From the NCBI GenBank assembly GCA_028023455.1, contig JAQFVV010000049.1, positions 6,292,855-6,356,854 on the forward strand: 64,000 nt of DNA, written 5' to 3'. The notes below the pieces were generated by a model. That model was not told the DNA's origin. It was given only the letters and a program-made list of their open reading frames with translations, and made no database searches. Both the position numbers and the translations under genes were made by a program. Origin of the DNA: Epiperipatus broadwayi (Eukaryota; Onychophora; Udeonychophora; Euonychophora; Peripatidae). Below, piece after piece: positions 11,280 to 22,997 of this stretch (the stretch's first letter is position 1; each line of letters begins with the position of its first letter).

Positions 11280-14200
11280 GCAAATGTTTTTGTGCATTTT
11301 TTTTTCAAATTTTAAATTTAACTCATGTTGGATTATTGTTTTGAGGTTTAGTAAATGTAAGGTTTTACATTGTCATTGTCTTCAATCATTATCATTCCAC
11401 TACAAAATAAAGACCTCTCATGCAGTTTATTTGATCCACAGTCTTTCTTCTTCACATCATACCAGAAAAACTATTTCATTCATCTGTCTCACACACAGTC
11501 TGTTACTAGATATTATTCACTCACTTGAGAATCCAATTTCAAATGTTAACTGTTTATTTATTGTCATTTTCCCTAGCAATATGTGCAAATTGATTTCATT
11601 TCAGACTCATAATATCTTCAATAATGTCAATGATATTTTGTTGGTTTTATCATCTGTATATTTGTTTTCAATCTCTTCTTGTTATCCCTAACATATATCT
11701 CTCTATATTTTGCTGAGAGGTTTTAAGATTTTGACTGCTATTTTATTAAAGTTCCAAGTATCAAATCTATATATAAGTTCAGGTGTAATGCATCTATTAA
11801 AAATCTTCCTTTCTAAACAAATAGCCATAATTCCTTTTAAATCTAAGTTCTATCAAAAAGCACACCATCCATGTTAACTTCTATGATTAATTTCATGTGT
11901 TATGTTTCCATCTATATTAATAATCTGACAGTGGCACTTATTATGTTTTCATAATATAATATTATCAATCATTAATATTCTTAATCATTATGATATTTAT
12001 CTGTTGTTTTTTTAACTTTCAGTTATCTGATAATTTTTGTAACATTTTCTAAAAGTTCTAACATTATTTTCAAAAACAGCTCTATCATGTAAATAAATTC
12101 TTAATTTTCTTCTTTCAATTTACATTTTAATTAGCAAAATACTTTTTTAAAAATATTTCCAAGATGGAATCAATCTGTAATAGATTCTTTTCAATGTTAA
12201 TCTTCATAATATTGCCATGAATTCAATAATTACTGTTGCATTTTAATAAATATTCTCAGAATATGACAATATTTTATATCTTTATTTTAATAAACCAGTG
12301 ATTTAATTATCATGGAATAAATTGACATTTATTCAAAGTATAATGACTATTTATATTCATTGGTCATTTCTATGACTTCTCCAATTTTTGGATGTGATCT
12401 ACTGTGTTAAAGTCACTTTTAAATCCAGTAAATTCTTTTAGTTGGTTAGATGTAAAGTTCACTGTAGATTTGCTGAAATTATTTTAGTAAAGATTTTATG
12501 TAGTACTGGGAAAAGACTGATAATCCTGTAATTTCTTTTTTTAGCATTATTCTTTAATATCAATAACACTAATACATTCTTACAAACGTCCAATACATTT
12601 TTATAAGATAATCATTTGATACATTGCTTTGACAACAATGTTTATAATTCTTCATCAATTCCAGTACTTTCTTGAGCCTTTTTTTCCTTCACAAATTTAA
12701 TTGCATATCCAATCTCTTCATTTAAAATATCTGACAATTAAGAATATGTACTAATTGTGAGAGATATTTTGTTTTCTTGTTCCTTATTACTACATAATTT
12801 TTTGTTGAACTCCTCTACATATTATATATTGTCGTCATTCTTTTTTACTAATAGTTCAAAGTTTATTTTTTATTTTCTGAAACACCTGTCATTCTAATAT
12901 CAGTATATTATATTATTCTTTTGAGGCTGTCACTCTCTTCTCTAACTTTCCTTGTTCATTCACAATTATATTTTCTTATATAATTATTAATTCTTTTTAA
13001 TAACATTTTACAAAACTCTAAATAATGGATCATTTTTTAAAAATAATTTAATTTCTTTTATGCTCTTATATTCATTTGTTTTAGTAATAAATTTAATTGT
13101 AAAATCATTTTGTGTGTACCAGTTGTCATTTACGCTGTTCTCAATTGAGTGTCAGTTATCTAATTACTGATTTCAATAAACTCTGAACTATCTTAAAAAT
13201 CTGTTAATATTTTTAAATGATTTGTATATTCTAATTTAAATTTATTAGTTTCTGAAGATTAGAAAAAAACAAACTGTTATCACTTTCTCGATACTTTTAT
13301 CACTGAATCATCACATGATCACCATTTCCTATATTTATGCAAGCAGTTAAAATTGTAGCAAACTTTCTGAGCAGTAGTGCCATCCAGTGCATATCTTAAT
13401 AATCAATGGATGCAAGAAGGTTTGTGCATAAAATATGCTAACTGTTGTTTGCTTATCCAATGTCCCCAAATTAGTTTCTTGCTTGAGGCTTTTATCAGTG
13501 AAGAGTCTAGAATCTGAGAGCACTGCACCTAGATCTTGACATCTAAGGCAACCTTCATCTGCCACCTTTTTCTTATTTTGTTAACTATAAAGTTATAAAC
13601 TCAAGATGAAAACACAATAATGTTTTTAGTTCAACCTGAACCCACTTCAATATTTATATATTTTTACGTTTTTGATTTTTTTTGCACTAACCTTCTTGCA
13701 TCGATTGACTACTAAGGCATGCATTGGGTAGTCATACTGTATGGAGAGTTTAATACTATTTCAATATTTTTTCTCTATCCAGTTTTGCATTAATCTATAT
13801 CCATCTTAATTTATCAATGATCATCTCTTGTATTAAATTTATTAAAATACATATTTTCTGTAGTCAAAATATAATTCAATTCTGCAAGACCGTCATTTAT
13901 TACTTCAATCTCAATTTGTTTTTTGTTTTTTTTTTTCAAAAAAAAATCATTATATACAATTTTTCTGCAAATTCCTCAGGTCAGCATCTTTTCTCATTTC
14001 TGTTGTGTAGCCAAAGTTATTCCAATGCTTTCAAAAATCTTACATTAAAGGCTTCCACGACAAGTTTTCAATGTTTTTGATCTAATCAAAAGCATTTTGT
14101 ACATCCATATAAAATCCTCTTCTTCTTCACCATAATGATAACTTTTTGAATTATCTGCATTTGGTGTTTTCCATTATTTGAGTAAGTGGTCTTGCAATAA

Positions 14201-14450
14201 TGTCTGATATGTCATTAATCTCCATATGTTATTCTTCCATTTTTTATTTATAATATACTCTACTCCACTTCTGCATCCAATATTTGTGTCTTTGTATTAA
14301 AGTGCATGTTTGCTTTTTAAATCAAATGTTATTTAATTTTAAACAGCTTTCTACCAATTTTTGCACTTCCAAAAATCATTAATAATATTGACCATGGGAC
14401 CTTGTGTTGCAATATAGGCTTTTTCTTCTTCATCACTTCCCTAAAATAAA
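11280..14450 (-). pseudogene. Decayed RTE-type non-LTR retrotransposon (LINE), endonuclease-RT
   Basis: No long frame survives, but translating the minus strand piecewise gives the order expected of an APE-endonuclease LINE of the RTE or 'craniofacial development protein 2-like' kind. Endonuclease pieces include YIINKKWKNNI (plus about 14228-14260) and a later INAKLDREKILK linker (about 13765-13805). The RT region has STGIDEELYKH (about 12630-12665) and GFKSDFNTVDHIQKLEKS (12373-12427), which resembles the fingers/palm segment before the catalytic motif. The C-terminal part has LSAKYREIYVRDNKKRLKT and IIEDIMSLKWNQFAHIAREN (about 11570-11690), matching the region after the RT. Stops and frameshifts are numerous. 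A foldback MITE (13316-13755) splits the linker from the RT. The family identification rests on remembered motifs and was not searched. Confidence 0.75.
13316..13755. mobile_element. Foldback MITE family M, copy 1, nested in the LINE
   Basis: The left half (13342-13430) carries GCAGTAGTGCCATCCAGTGC and AATCAATGGATGCAAGAAGG. The right half (about 13690-13752) carries the inverted equivalent, CTTCTTGCATCGATTGAC then TACTGTATGGAGAGTTT. These are the ends of the palindromes at 32.2 and 56.1 kb. About 250 bp of unrelated sequence lies between the halves, which makes this the longest copy. The LINE linker resumes on both sides, so the MITE inserted into the LINE. The upstream string CACATGATCACCATTTC is shared with the 56-kb copy and may be part of the element. 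Confidence 0.7.
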
Positions 14451-14487
14451 AAGAAAATTAATGGAATTTAGAAAATAAATCAATGAA

Positions 14488-14800
14488 ATGGAGGGCTAAA
14501 GAGTTGAGAGTTGGAATAGTTTGAAGCCTGTCCATTAAAGTATATAGATTGGCTATCTTAATATAAAGCTGAATACTGATTATATATGTGTGTGAGGATA
14601 GTAATCTGGACCAACTGATGATTGCTGGTTTAGCATGAAATACGTATATTGATGATTATTTATCTTTTCAACTTGTGTGTGATCACGTGAGTCAGCAATA
14701 TGAGATGGCACTGAGAGTGGTGGGTCGTGTCTGAGTTTGAACCCGCATATATTACATATATAAATGCAGGTTTAAGCCTGTACAATGTATTAATTCTACA
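14488..14800 (+). repeat. Repeat family A, copy 3
   Basis: The copy runs from AGAGTTGAGAGTTGGAATAG through TTGAAGCCTGTCCATTAAAG and the ribozyme core to a GAGTTTGAACCC B-box-like string and AAGCCTGTACAATGTATTAA. It is highly similar to the right half of the palindrome at 37.73-38.02 kb, including AGCAATATGAGATGGCA. There is no protein-coding content. Confidence 0.8.
14585..14668 (+). ncRNA. Hammerhead ribozyme, type I, family A (best family A copy)
   Basis: All catalytic-core strings are intact: CTGATGA at 14615-14621 and GAAA at 14637-14640. Between them TTGCTGGTTTAGCAT forms helix II (TGCT/AGCA). After GAAA, ATACGTAT is a perfect palindrome (A15.1 to U16.1), followed by A as H17, so the site reads AUA and cleavage would fall between 14648 and 14649. 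Helix I has two parts. TTG after the site pairs with the CAA before CTGATGA. After an internal loop, ATTATTTATC pairs with GATAGTAAT (about 14597-14605). The very short helix III is typical of type I hammerheads thought to work as dimers. Activity is untested. Confidence 0.7.
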
Positions 14801-15720
14801 CATCGTAAATTAAAATGTCTTACTTTGTTTCTTCCAAAACAACTTTAATAATTTTTTTAACAGAATTGTGAATAAAAATTTTAAATAGTTAAATTATTCA
14901 AAAATAATAATTAATTTATTAATTAAAATACAAAAAAATGTTACTTTTGTAGAATCTATACGATGGAGATGGAAGTTCACCAGTAATGTTTGTTTTAATT
15001 ATCCATTTAGAGGAGTGTCAAAAATCATTGCAAATAATATGGCTAACTACACGCTATCATATATAATATTATATTTTTAATATGATTCTAAAAAACAAAA
15101 TTAATTACACAAAACTACAAATGATTGTAATTAAAGAAAATTTAATATAAATAGCAAATGAAAAAGCTGGTCAAAGAAAATATAGCAAAGGTGTTATGCC
15201 AGTAGGCAGAAATCCTTAATAGCAAGCGTCATGGCCCCAAATGCATCTTCATCTTTATGCACTCAGCAAAACATAAATTCTCTAAATAGGAATCAATGTG
15301 TTGTTCTCCTGTGCTTTCTGTTTCTTCTGTCAGTGGAAGATATTTTAATCATTTCCATAATGTCAAAAAATGTGTTTACATTCATACACCATCATTTACA
15401 CAATTAAATATATGTTGTGAAATGGAATTTATAAGCCATTTAGTAATATTTTTTAAAGGTAATAGCAACATACAATTCATTTTCTTAATATTCTTTAATT
15501 ATAATAAGTAGCACGTTTGATAAAATAGTTTTGAGAAAATAAATATAAACAAATAGTGGAGGCCCCTGAAAATGGATAACTAAAACAAACATGTTTGGAG
15601 AACTTCCATCATACAGCTTCTACAAAAGTATCTAAAAATAAATATACACACAAGAAATGTACAAGTAAAAATATATGCTCTCTCTCTATATATATATATA
15701 TAAAACAAAGAATAGAAATA
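14801..15720. other. AT-rich DNA without a supported gene
   Basis: Nothing recognisable. The frame at 15296-15511 has a few cysteines but no domain pattern. TC/TA repeats lie at 15678-15702, just before the next foldback element. Confidence 0.6.
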
Positions 15721-16108
15721 GAGAGATTATATTTATAATGCAGACATAACTTTTGCCTCTTGATGTTGCCAGTAAACTATCATTTACTACTTATTGATAA
15801 TCTTCCTGAAGTTAAACTAGTGTCTCCATTAACTTATAATAGCTCTTTTTTTTTTCAAAATATCAGGAAAGATATTATCTTTTTACATTCTTACACTTAG
15901 CTTTCTGTGTTTAAATCCATTTAACAACTTCGGTTTGAAGTAAAACTTTAATATTTTACTTCAATAAAAGTCCCAACAAAATAGGTATTATAGGTTAGTG
16001 GTGAAATTTGTTTATCCTCCGAAAGATTGTCACTTAGGAGTAATTGATAGTTTCTTGGCAACATCAAGAGGCAAAAGTTATCTCTGGTTAAATGGATATA
16101 ATCTCTTT
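15721..16108. mobile_element. Foldback element with ~130-bp arms
   Basis: The left arm (about 15721-15855) and right arm (about 15980-16108) are inverted copies. The core ATAACTTTTGCCTCTTGATG appears at about 15747 and as its complement ending near 16083. The outer GAGATTATAT and the inner TTATAATAGCTCT/ATAATACCTATTTT segments also pair. The central 125 bp is T-rich and unpaired. No terminal duplication or coding sequence was seen. Confidence 0.8.
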
Positions 16109-18954
16109 AATTATATTCTTCAAAATATTTAATTCAAAATATATATATTGTGCCATTACAATTTAGTCATTAGCTAAATTTATCATAATGTGCATGAAAG
16201 AAAATACTGAACAAAAATCATCATCACATTTTCATAAAAAAGGAAAGCTGTCGGGCACAGAAAGAGAGTGGGTCAACAATTATATTCTTTATTTGTTTGT
16301 GTGTTAATAGAAAGGTAATACACACATTTAAACTATTCAATATTTAATTTTTCTGTTAAAAAGCAAAGTTGCACGTATGTGTAAGCTATTTAATTGTTTT
16401 ATATTTCAAATATTGAACATTTTAACTTTCTTTAAAAACTAACCTATGCTTGATCAATTCTAATGTCTTATTCTGTTTCTATTTTACTTTTCTATAATTG
16501 AAATTTGGATTTAAAAGCTAAGGATTTAATTTTAAATATTAGGGTTATAATTACTAAGTTAGCAATTAGATTATTTAATGTCAGTTTATACATGATTTGA
16601 ATGATGGAGTGTGTGTGTTACATCACATAAATATATCTACATTTATTAAAGATTGAGAGAAAAAGAAGGGTTAAATCTGTTAAATTATTTTTTTTCTTAC
16701 TCAATAATTTTTTTTGTATTATAAGGGTTGTTTTTCTGTTAAAAACTTAGAGACGATGTGAGAAGTTTAATTTTAAAAGTGTCTCATCTTAAGATCAAAA
16801 GAAAGAAGCTCAAAATTTGAGATGTTACATGGGTATAAAAAAAAGGATTAAGTCTATTTTTTTTCATCAAAACAAGTTTGTCTGAAAACCAGGTGTGTGA
16901 TTTTTTTTATGTTCCTAAAAAAGATTGCACTTTCCAGCTAAAAATGAATTGGTCAAAAATAGAAATAAAAATTGGATATAAAAGCAGTCTGGAAAATCAG
17001 TATAATATATTGTTAGAGAGACTTCTTAAAAATTATTGAAACTAAAGCAGACAAACATTTTTAATTCTGCTAGATAACCTTTTTTTTTTTAAATTATTTT
17101 TTTTATCAAGTTTTAAATGTTGAAAATATAAGGATGGCAGGCTAAGAAAAATTAATATATATCTCATCTGTTTACCAGACCATCCAGCCAGAACATCATA
17201 TAGAAAAGAAAAGATGTCTTATCTGAAAAATAATATTCTACACCTTTCAACTGACTGAGAGAAATTGGATGTTTTTAAATAAAAATAAGAAAGCATTCAC
17301 CCACATTTGAAGGCGATCAGAAGAAAAATGATTAATCTACAGATAAATAGTAAATCATCAAGTCCAATTAATTGTTCCAGTAACTGAGTTTAATCCAAGC
17401 AAAATTATAAATGTGAAAACAACTGCTATATTTCACCCACTAAAAGAATCATGCTTGACAGGAAGAGAAGAAGAGTTAATATAATGATTTCCAAATTGTC
17501 CACTAAAGCAAATAACCTCAATAGAATCATCATCATCAAATAATTATACACTTCAGGAAAAAGATTGTTCCCAAAGAAAAACGGAAATGGTAGCTGCAAA
17601 ATATAGACATTGAACAAGATAAGTTTGAATCCTTGGAAGTTCGCCACAAAACAAAGGATCGATAATATGACTTTTTATATCTATTTTCTTTATGATATCA
17701 GAGTCTTAATAAAATTTTAGCAATAAAGTGGTATAGTTTATTTAAAGAACTTTTAAAGACAATTCAGATCGATTAAAACCAAGAATTTCTTACTAATGAT
17801 AACCTTAGGTTTCCTTAATGATTTTGTATGTACCAAAATTATGATTGTTTATTGATTTACAGTTATGAAATATTATTAATGTGTATAGTAATTATTTTTT
17901 TTGTATTATTATTTTGGTTTTAAATAATATTTTGGGGGATAAAACACACACATACATAATAATACTTTACCTGTGTATAATTGCGAGTGAATGTGAAGGA
18001 ATAAGCAGTATTAAAATATTAAATTATTTTGTTTTAAGAAAGTATAGGTTTCAGAGTGTAGAAGGGAGGGTGATAGAAATATACTTTAAAACTTGTTTGG
18101 TAAAACTTGCTCTTTCACTTCTATTAACATTTTTTTTTTATTCTGCTTGACACGTTAGATTATAAAATATGTGTGCCAATGAGTGAATATTTTTTTTAAA
18201 GAAATACCTTTCTTGTGGATGGAAAATTTGAATAAATCGGTTACCCAACTTAATATACATTACATCTTTGATGGGAAAGGGGGAAGAACTGGAAATTAAT
18301 CGGAAGATTGCAATATAATCAATTATTATTATTATTCATATAAATTTTCATGTTTATCTATGGATTTTCATGTAGATATTAGTAATGCATTAATAAATAT
18401 TAGTTTGTTTTATTAAATGAGGTGTATATATTTCATTGAGAGTATTTTTTTTTATTGGTTGTGATCATTCATCATCAATGGTTGAATATTGGTTATTTGA
18501 GATATGATTAAATATGCTAAAATTAAGCAATAATTATGAATTTCTTTAAGAATTAGGTTTTATGTTTAGGCTTAGTCCTAAAGCTGTGGTTGAAACCATT
18601 ATCATTATCATTGTCATCATCATCACATTTTGGTTAATGAGCTAAAAAATGTTCAAAGGCCATAAATAAATATTGATTTCATAATATTTAGTGATTTCTT
18701 AGTAATATTATAACCACCATTCCATCATCTATTTCATGCAAGGATGAGTGAATTGCCATCCTAGATTAATAGTAATCTGAGCTAGTAAAACTTATAGAAA
18801 AATATTGAAACGCATTTATTAAGTTAAGATCTGGGAAATGATTTATGTCTAATGAATTTTATATACTCCACTTGGGTTTGAAGATGTTTTATGTTTACCT
18901 AAATATTAGTGCATACAGTGATATGGCTCTAAAAAGCAAAATCCTCCATTTTTT
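16109..18954. other. AT-rich DNA without a supported gene
   Basis: Two frames (17426-17647 minus and 17881-18150 plus) are hydrophobic low-complexity translations with no signature. An ATC microsatellite lies at 18598-18627. The block at 18711-18790 (CATGCAAGGATGAGTGAATT) is less AT-rich and may be an old repeat, but no second copy is present here. Confidence 0.6.
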
Positions 18955-18965
18955 ATTAGAAATAA

Positions 18966-19062
18966 AGTACCAAAACGGGATTCAAACCTGGTACATGTGA
19001 AAAGGTTATTAGATATAACTGTGTCTAGATCCAGATAATCTAGTGGCACCCTGCTAGACCAT
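18966..19062 (-). repeat. tRNA-derived SINE relic (second tRNA-like family)
   Basis: On the minus strand GGTCTAGCAGGGTGCC (A-box-like, 19045-19061) is followed by a perfect B box, GGTTTGAATCC (plus 18978-18988), about 60 nt later. It is not related to the other SINE family in this window. The tail and target duplication are not visible. It could also be a decayed tRNA gene. Confidence 0.45.
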
Positions 19063-20350
19063 ATTCACTTGGTATTTGTTTAAATATGCACTTAACATCA
19101 AACCAAGAAATGAAAGTGGATAAAATCTACTGTCTGTATACCTGAGAAGACATTTATTGAGTTACTAGTGTACTCACCACTTGATACTATTTCCTGAGCT
19201 ATAGTAGTTCATTTCTTAATGATTTGTTTATGGTTTATACTTGTTAATGGAAATACAATGGCTGCTTAGCTAGGGTTTGAAATAGGCCACACACCTTAAA
19301 TGACTGGAAAACAAAGCATTATTGTGTCTGATTATTAATATTGTGATATCTTGAGAAATCTAATTATAGAAATATGTTTAATTTATTCCTACTCATCATT
19401 TTAATATTTATGACCTTATGGCTATATAGCTACTATCCAGGAATATGTTTCATTCAATCCAATGGCCCTTAATATGATTGATACCTCAGTCTGATCTTTT
19501 TTTTATAGCTTATGCTCAGCAAGTTACAATGTTTAATTCTTCTCTCTTTGATATAAAAATTCTATTACCATTTTTTTTAGTTTATTACGCTAAATATATT
19601 ATAATTCTTTTGAGCAACTTAATTTAGTTACAATATATGTGTGCAAAACATCTATGCATACGAAAAATCACATGTATACAAGAAATTTTTGCATATTTAT
19701 AATAAACTTAAATATAAGAATATATTATTGAGTTAACATATTAAATAATAAACAATTATTAATTGAATAAAAAAATAGTTCATTAAAAAACTAATTAATG
19801 ACTACTATATTTTATAATTACTTTAAGTATTTTTTAGCTTCCATTGAGCATTTTTTTTATTAACTATTGAGAATTTTTCCACAATATTTTTAAATAATTC
19901 AAATGCAAATTTAAAATTCATGATAACTGATGATATTCTATATATAAGAATCACACCATATACACAATTTCACTTTTCTGACATTCAAAAAATATGACAC
20001 ATAAAAATGAAAAAATGATATTTTTAAACATTTTTTAATCTCCTTATACATATTAAATAAATAAAAAATCAATAAAAGGTATATATATTTTTAATTTTTT
20101 AGGTCCCAGTATATCTCTATTTTTATAGTTTATTATATTAAAAAATCATAAAAATATCTAATTCAATATATATATATCAATGAAAATTAACTACAGTCAT
20201 CGTAAGCCATGCTTGATACATATATATTTATTATGTGCACATAATATATATATATATATGTATGTTTGGAACCAAATGCGATGAATATAGAAAGACTATA
20301 TAAATATACATACATTTAAAAAAATGTAATTTGTTATTATTCCATATTAA
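19063..20350. other. AT-rich DNA without a supported gene
   Basis: Several TA microsatellite stretches (20169-20179 and 20246-20262). A CTGATGA at 19928-19934 has no hammerhead context. No other features were identified. Confidence 0.6.
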
Positions 20351-20432
20351 GCGACAGTTGCTTTACAAGCAGTTGTCCAGGGTTAGTGGGTTCGCTTGCC
20401 GGCTGAAGCTATGACACAGGAGAAAAAAAAAT
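20351..20432 (+). mobile_element. tRNA-derived SINE family S, 5'-degraded copy
   Basis: The 3' part of the family is clear: GGTTCGCTTGCC (diverged B box, 20389-20400), GGCTGAAGCTATGACACAGG and an A run. The 5' half, with the A box, is too diverged to recognise. The other copies are at 40.2, 46.7, 47.9 and 52.8 kb. Confidence 0.65.
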
Positions 20433-22682
20433 TATACCACTTGAATCAGTTATTAATAATATAATTTGATCGTCTTATGTTAATACTTATAATACTGATC
20501 ATCTTTACATAAAATTAATAATAGATGATCAAAACAATATTTCTAATTATCACATGACAAATTACTCGCTAGCATAATTACAAATATATAAACAAAAATA
20601 AAATATATATAAATTAATAAATAAATGCAAATTTATTATTTTCTACTTTATGCAGATCAAGAACATATCAATATTAATTTTATATTAAGTTGATCTGTAT
20701 TATATATTTGATGAAGAAGGCAACATTGTGGATAATTTAAAACCTGATAATAGACTGTTTGAGAACAAAAATAATAATATATCAATCAATTTAAAAAGTT
20801 TTAATAAAATTTTAAAACATTTATTTATGCATACAAGTGAAATATTACTATAATATAAAAAGATACAAAATTAAATAAAATGGCCTTTAAATAGTTTATT
20901 ATAAGACGATGATTTTCCATAAAGAAAAAGTATAGAAGATATTATTGCCCAGTTTTCTAATTGCTGGTTTGTGTGAGTTTGTGAGCATTTTTAACCTTGT
21001 TTTTTCAACAAAATACTCATTTACTGAACAATTTAGATTTGTGAGCTGGTTGGACACAAAACAATTACCTAAAAAAAACGTCCCTAAGTCTGAAAAGAAC
21101 ATGAAATGGTTTTTTTTTATCATTATTGTGAACAGGTTTCAAACCTTGTTTATAAGCATTGCAGATAGTTATACTATTATCGTATCACAAGACTTTATAT
21201 ATTGTATGTGTGAGTATATTACAAAACTCTAATAAACTTTTTTAAATATATATAAAATTAACTGAAAAAAAAAAAAAAGGTTATTTGAAAAGAAGTATCT
21301 CAGATATTGATCACATAAAACATAAAAAGTGCAAACTTATTTGTCAGTATATCATTAATTGTCTTTATTTAACTTTACACTGTGTTTTTACCTCTATCTG
21401 TCAATAAATGACAGGAAGTTGAAATGTTATAGAATAGTTAATGGTAATCAAATTTTATAACGTTAAAAAATTCTGTGCACATTGAAGAAGTAGAATTGCC
21501 ATTAGAGTAGTAGGTACTTGAAATAAACAGAAATATTTCAAATCTAATAAATTTATGATATAATAATTACTAAATTCATAAAAGCATTCACCAATAAATG
21601 GCTTATATTTTTGAAATAAAACCAAAGTGACAAATTTGGATAAAAGTTAAAATTGAATTACATTTTTTTTTAAATAAAAAACTGAATTAATTTAATGTCA
21701 ATCAAATTTCGCTTTGCAAACAGCTTAAAGAAATACATTTATGTCTATCTTTTTTTTTTCATATTTGTTAGCAAATAGCTTTATCTGAATTATTAGAAGA
21801 AAAAAAATATTGATAAACCTATCAACAGTTTGAAAGTAAAAAATAAAAATCAAAATTCAATTTTTGTTACAACTTTAAAAAATTCTTCACAATCCATACA
21901 AACTGAAGATTTCTATTTTATTTAAAAAGAGAGAACTGGAAAGAAAAGAGCAAATCAATAACAAAAAAAAAATTAAAAAAAGAATATTTGCAAAAGAATG
22001 CAGTTTATGTACAATAACAGCATTTAATGGGAAAATCTATACAAAAGCAAGCTCTTAAAACTGCAAAGGAAAATCAAAAGGATAAATCTAGTTTTAGGGA
22101 AGTGAATATCCTTTAGCAAGATGCAAGTTTCCTATGTTTAGTATATATACATATATATTATAGTCTAGATGTGTGGCTCATGTTACTGACAAACATTATA
22201 TTTTTAGATGGTATAATTATTATCAGAAATGAAAGTAATCCAATAAGCAGTGTCTAATCATTTATTATATATTAGATTTCATTAAAAGCTAAATATGTTT
22301 CCAATATAATCTTTTCTGTATTTTCTCTATGCTCTTTTTTTATCTCCACTTTTTTTATTATTGTGTTCAGTCATCATAGAATTATCTCTCTGCACTACAT
22401 GTGACACCGTGAATATATGATTGTAAAAGTATTATTTTTCTTTAATAATATTCGCACTAATACTTTACTGCCATTAATTTCTAAACCATACACCCTTATC
22501 ATGCACTATTCATAGTGCTTGATTTAATTTTTTTATCAAGCGGTTTTGATTGCATAGCAATTTTCAATGAGTCTAAAATATACATTTGATTGGATAGACA
22601 AAACTGTAAAAGAGTCATCACAAAAAGCATTATAATACGAACTTAATTTTAAACTTTGCGTGTTTGTTAATATTTGGTAATT
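20433..22682. other. AT-rich DNA without a supported gene
   Basis: Overlapping frames on both strands at 20899-21232 look like chance openings, because both strands are open over the same stretch. An A14 run lies at 21265-21278. No repeat was recognised. Confidence 0.6.
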
Positions 22683-22916
22683 CAATACTAGCGCTATAAA
22701 CGCATAAACACAAAGCATAGGCTGAGCACTTTGACTCTGCTATGAGAGTCACCGCTCTCATAATCATAGCTCTTTGTGAAGTAACTGATTGTCTAATGTT
22801 ATGCAAATATATGCAAAGTTCAAGTATTCCATTTCTTGGATAAAGAATACCACATTTCCTTTTTATAAGATATTAAACATTAGCTTTGTGTTTATGCATT
22901 TATAGCACTGGTATTG
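22683..22916. repeat. Inverted repeat, 34-bp arms, 166-bp spacer
   Basis: CAATACTAGCGCTATAAACG continuing to CACAAAGC (22683-22716) matches the complement of 22883-22916 with about three differences. There is no coding content in the spacer. It may be a short foldback element. Confidence 0.7.
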
Positions 22917-22962
22917 TATTACAAAAAAAAGCGTGGTAAAGATTGCATAAAAAGTAAATTAA

Positions 22963-22963
22963 A

Positions 22964-22997
<34 letters not shown>
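22963..22997. repeat. (AAT)n microsatellite
   Basis: About eleven uninterrupted AAT units. Confidence 0.9.

Noticed and set aside
11284-11691. 135-codon plus-strand frame, the longest in the window
   Set aside because: It is antisense to the C-terminal part of the LINE relic. Its Ser/His/Cys-rich translation has no domain, and the minus-strand reading explains the sequence better.
19921-19965. CTGATGA on the plus strand as a further hammerhead
   Set aside because: No helix II can form after it, and no GAAA follows at the right distance.
20899-21232. Overlapping frames on both strands as a gene
   Set aside because: Both strands are open over the same sequence, with no conserved motif and no codon signal. 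Expected by chance in AT-rich DNA.
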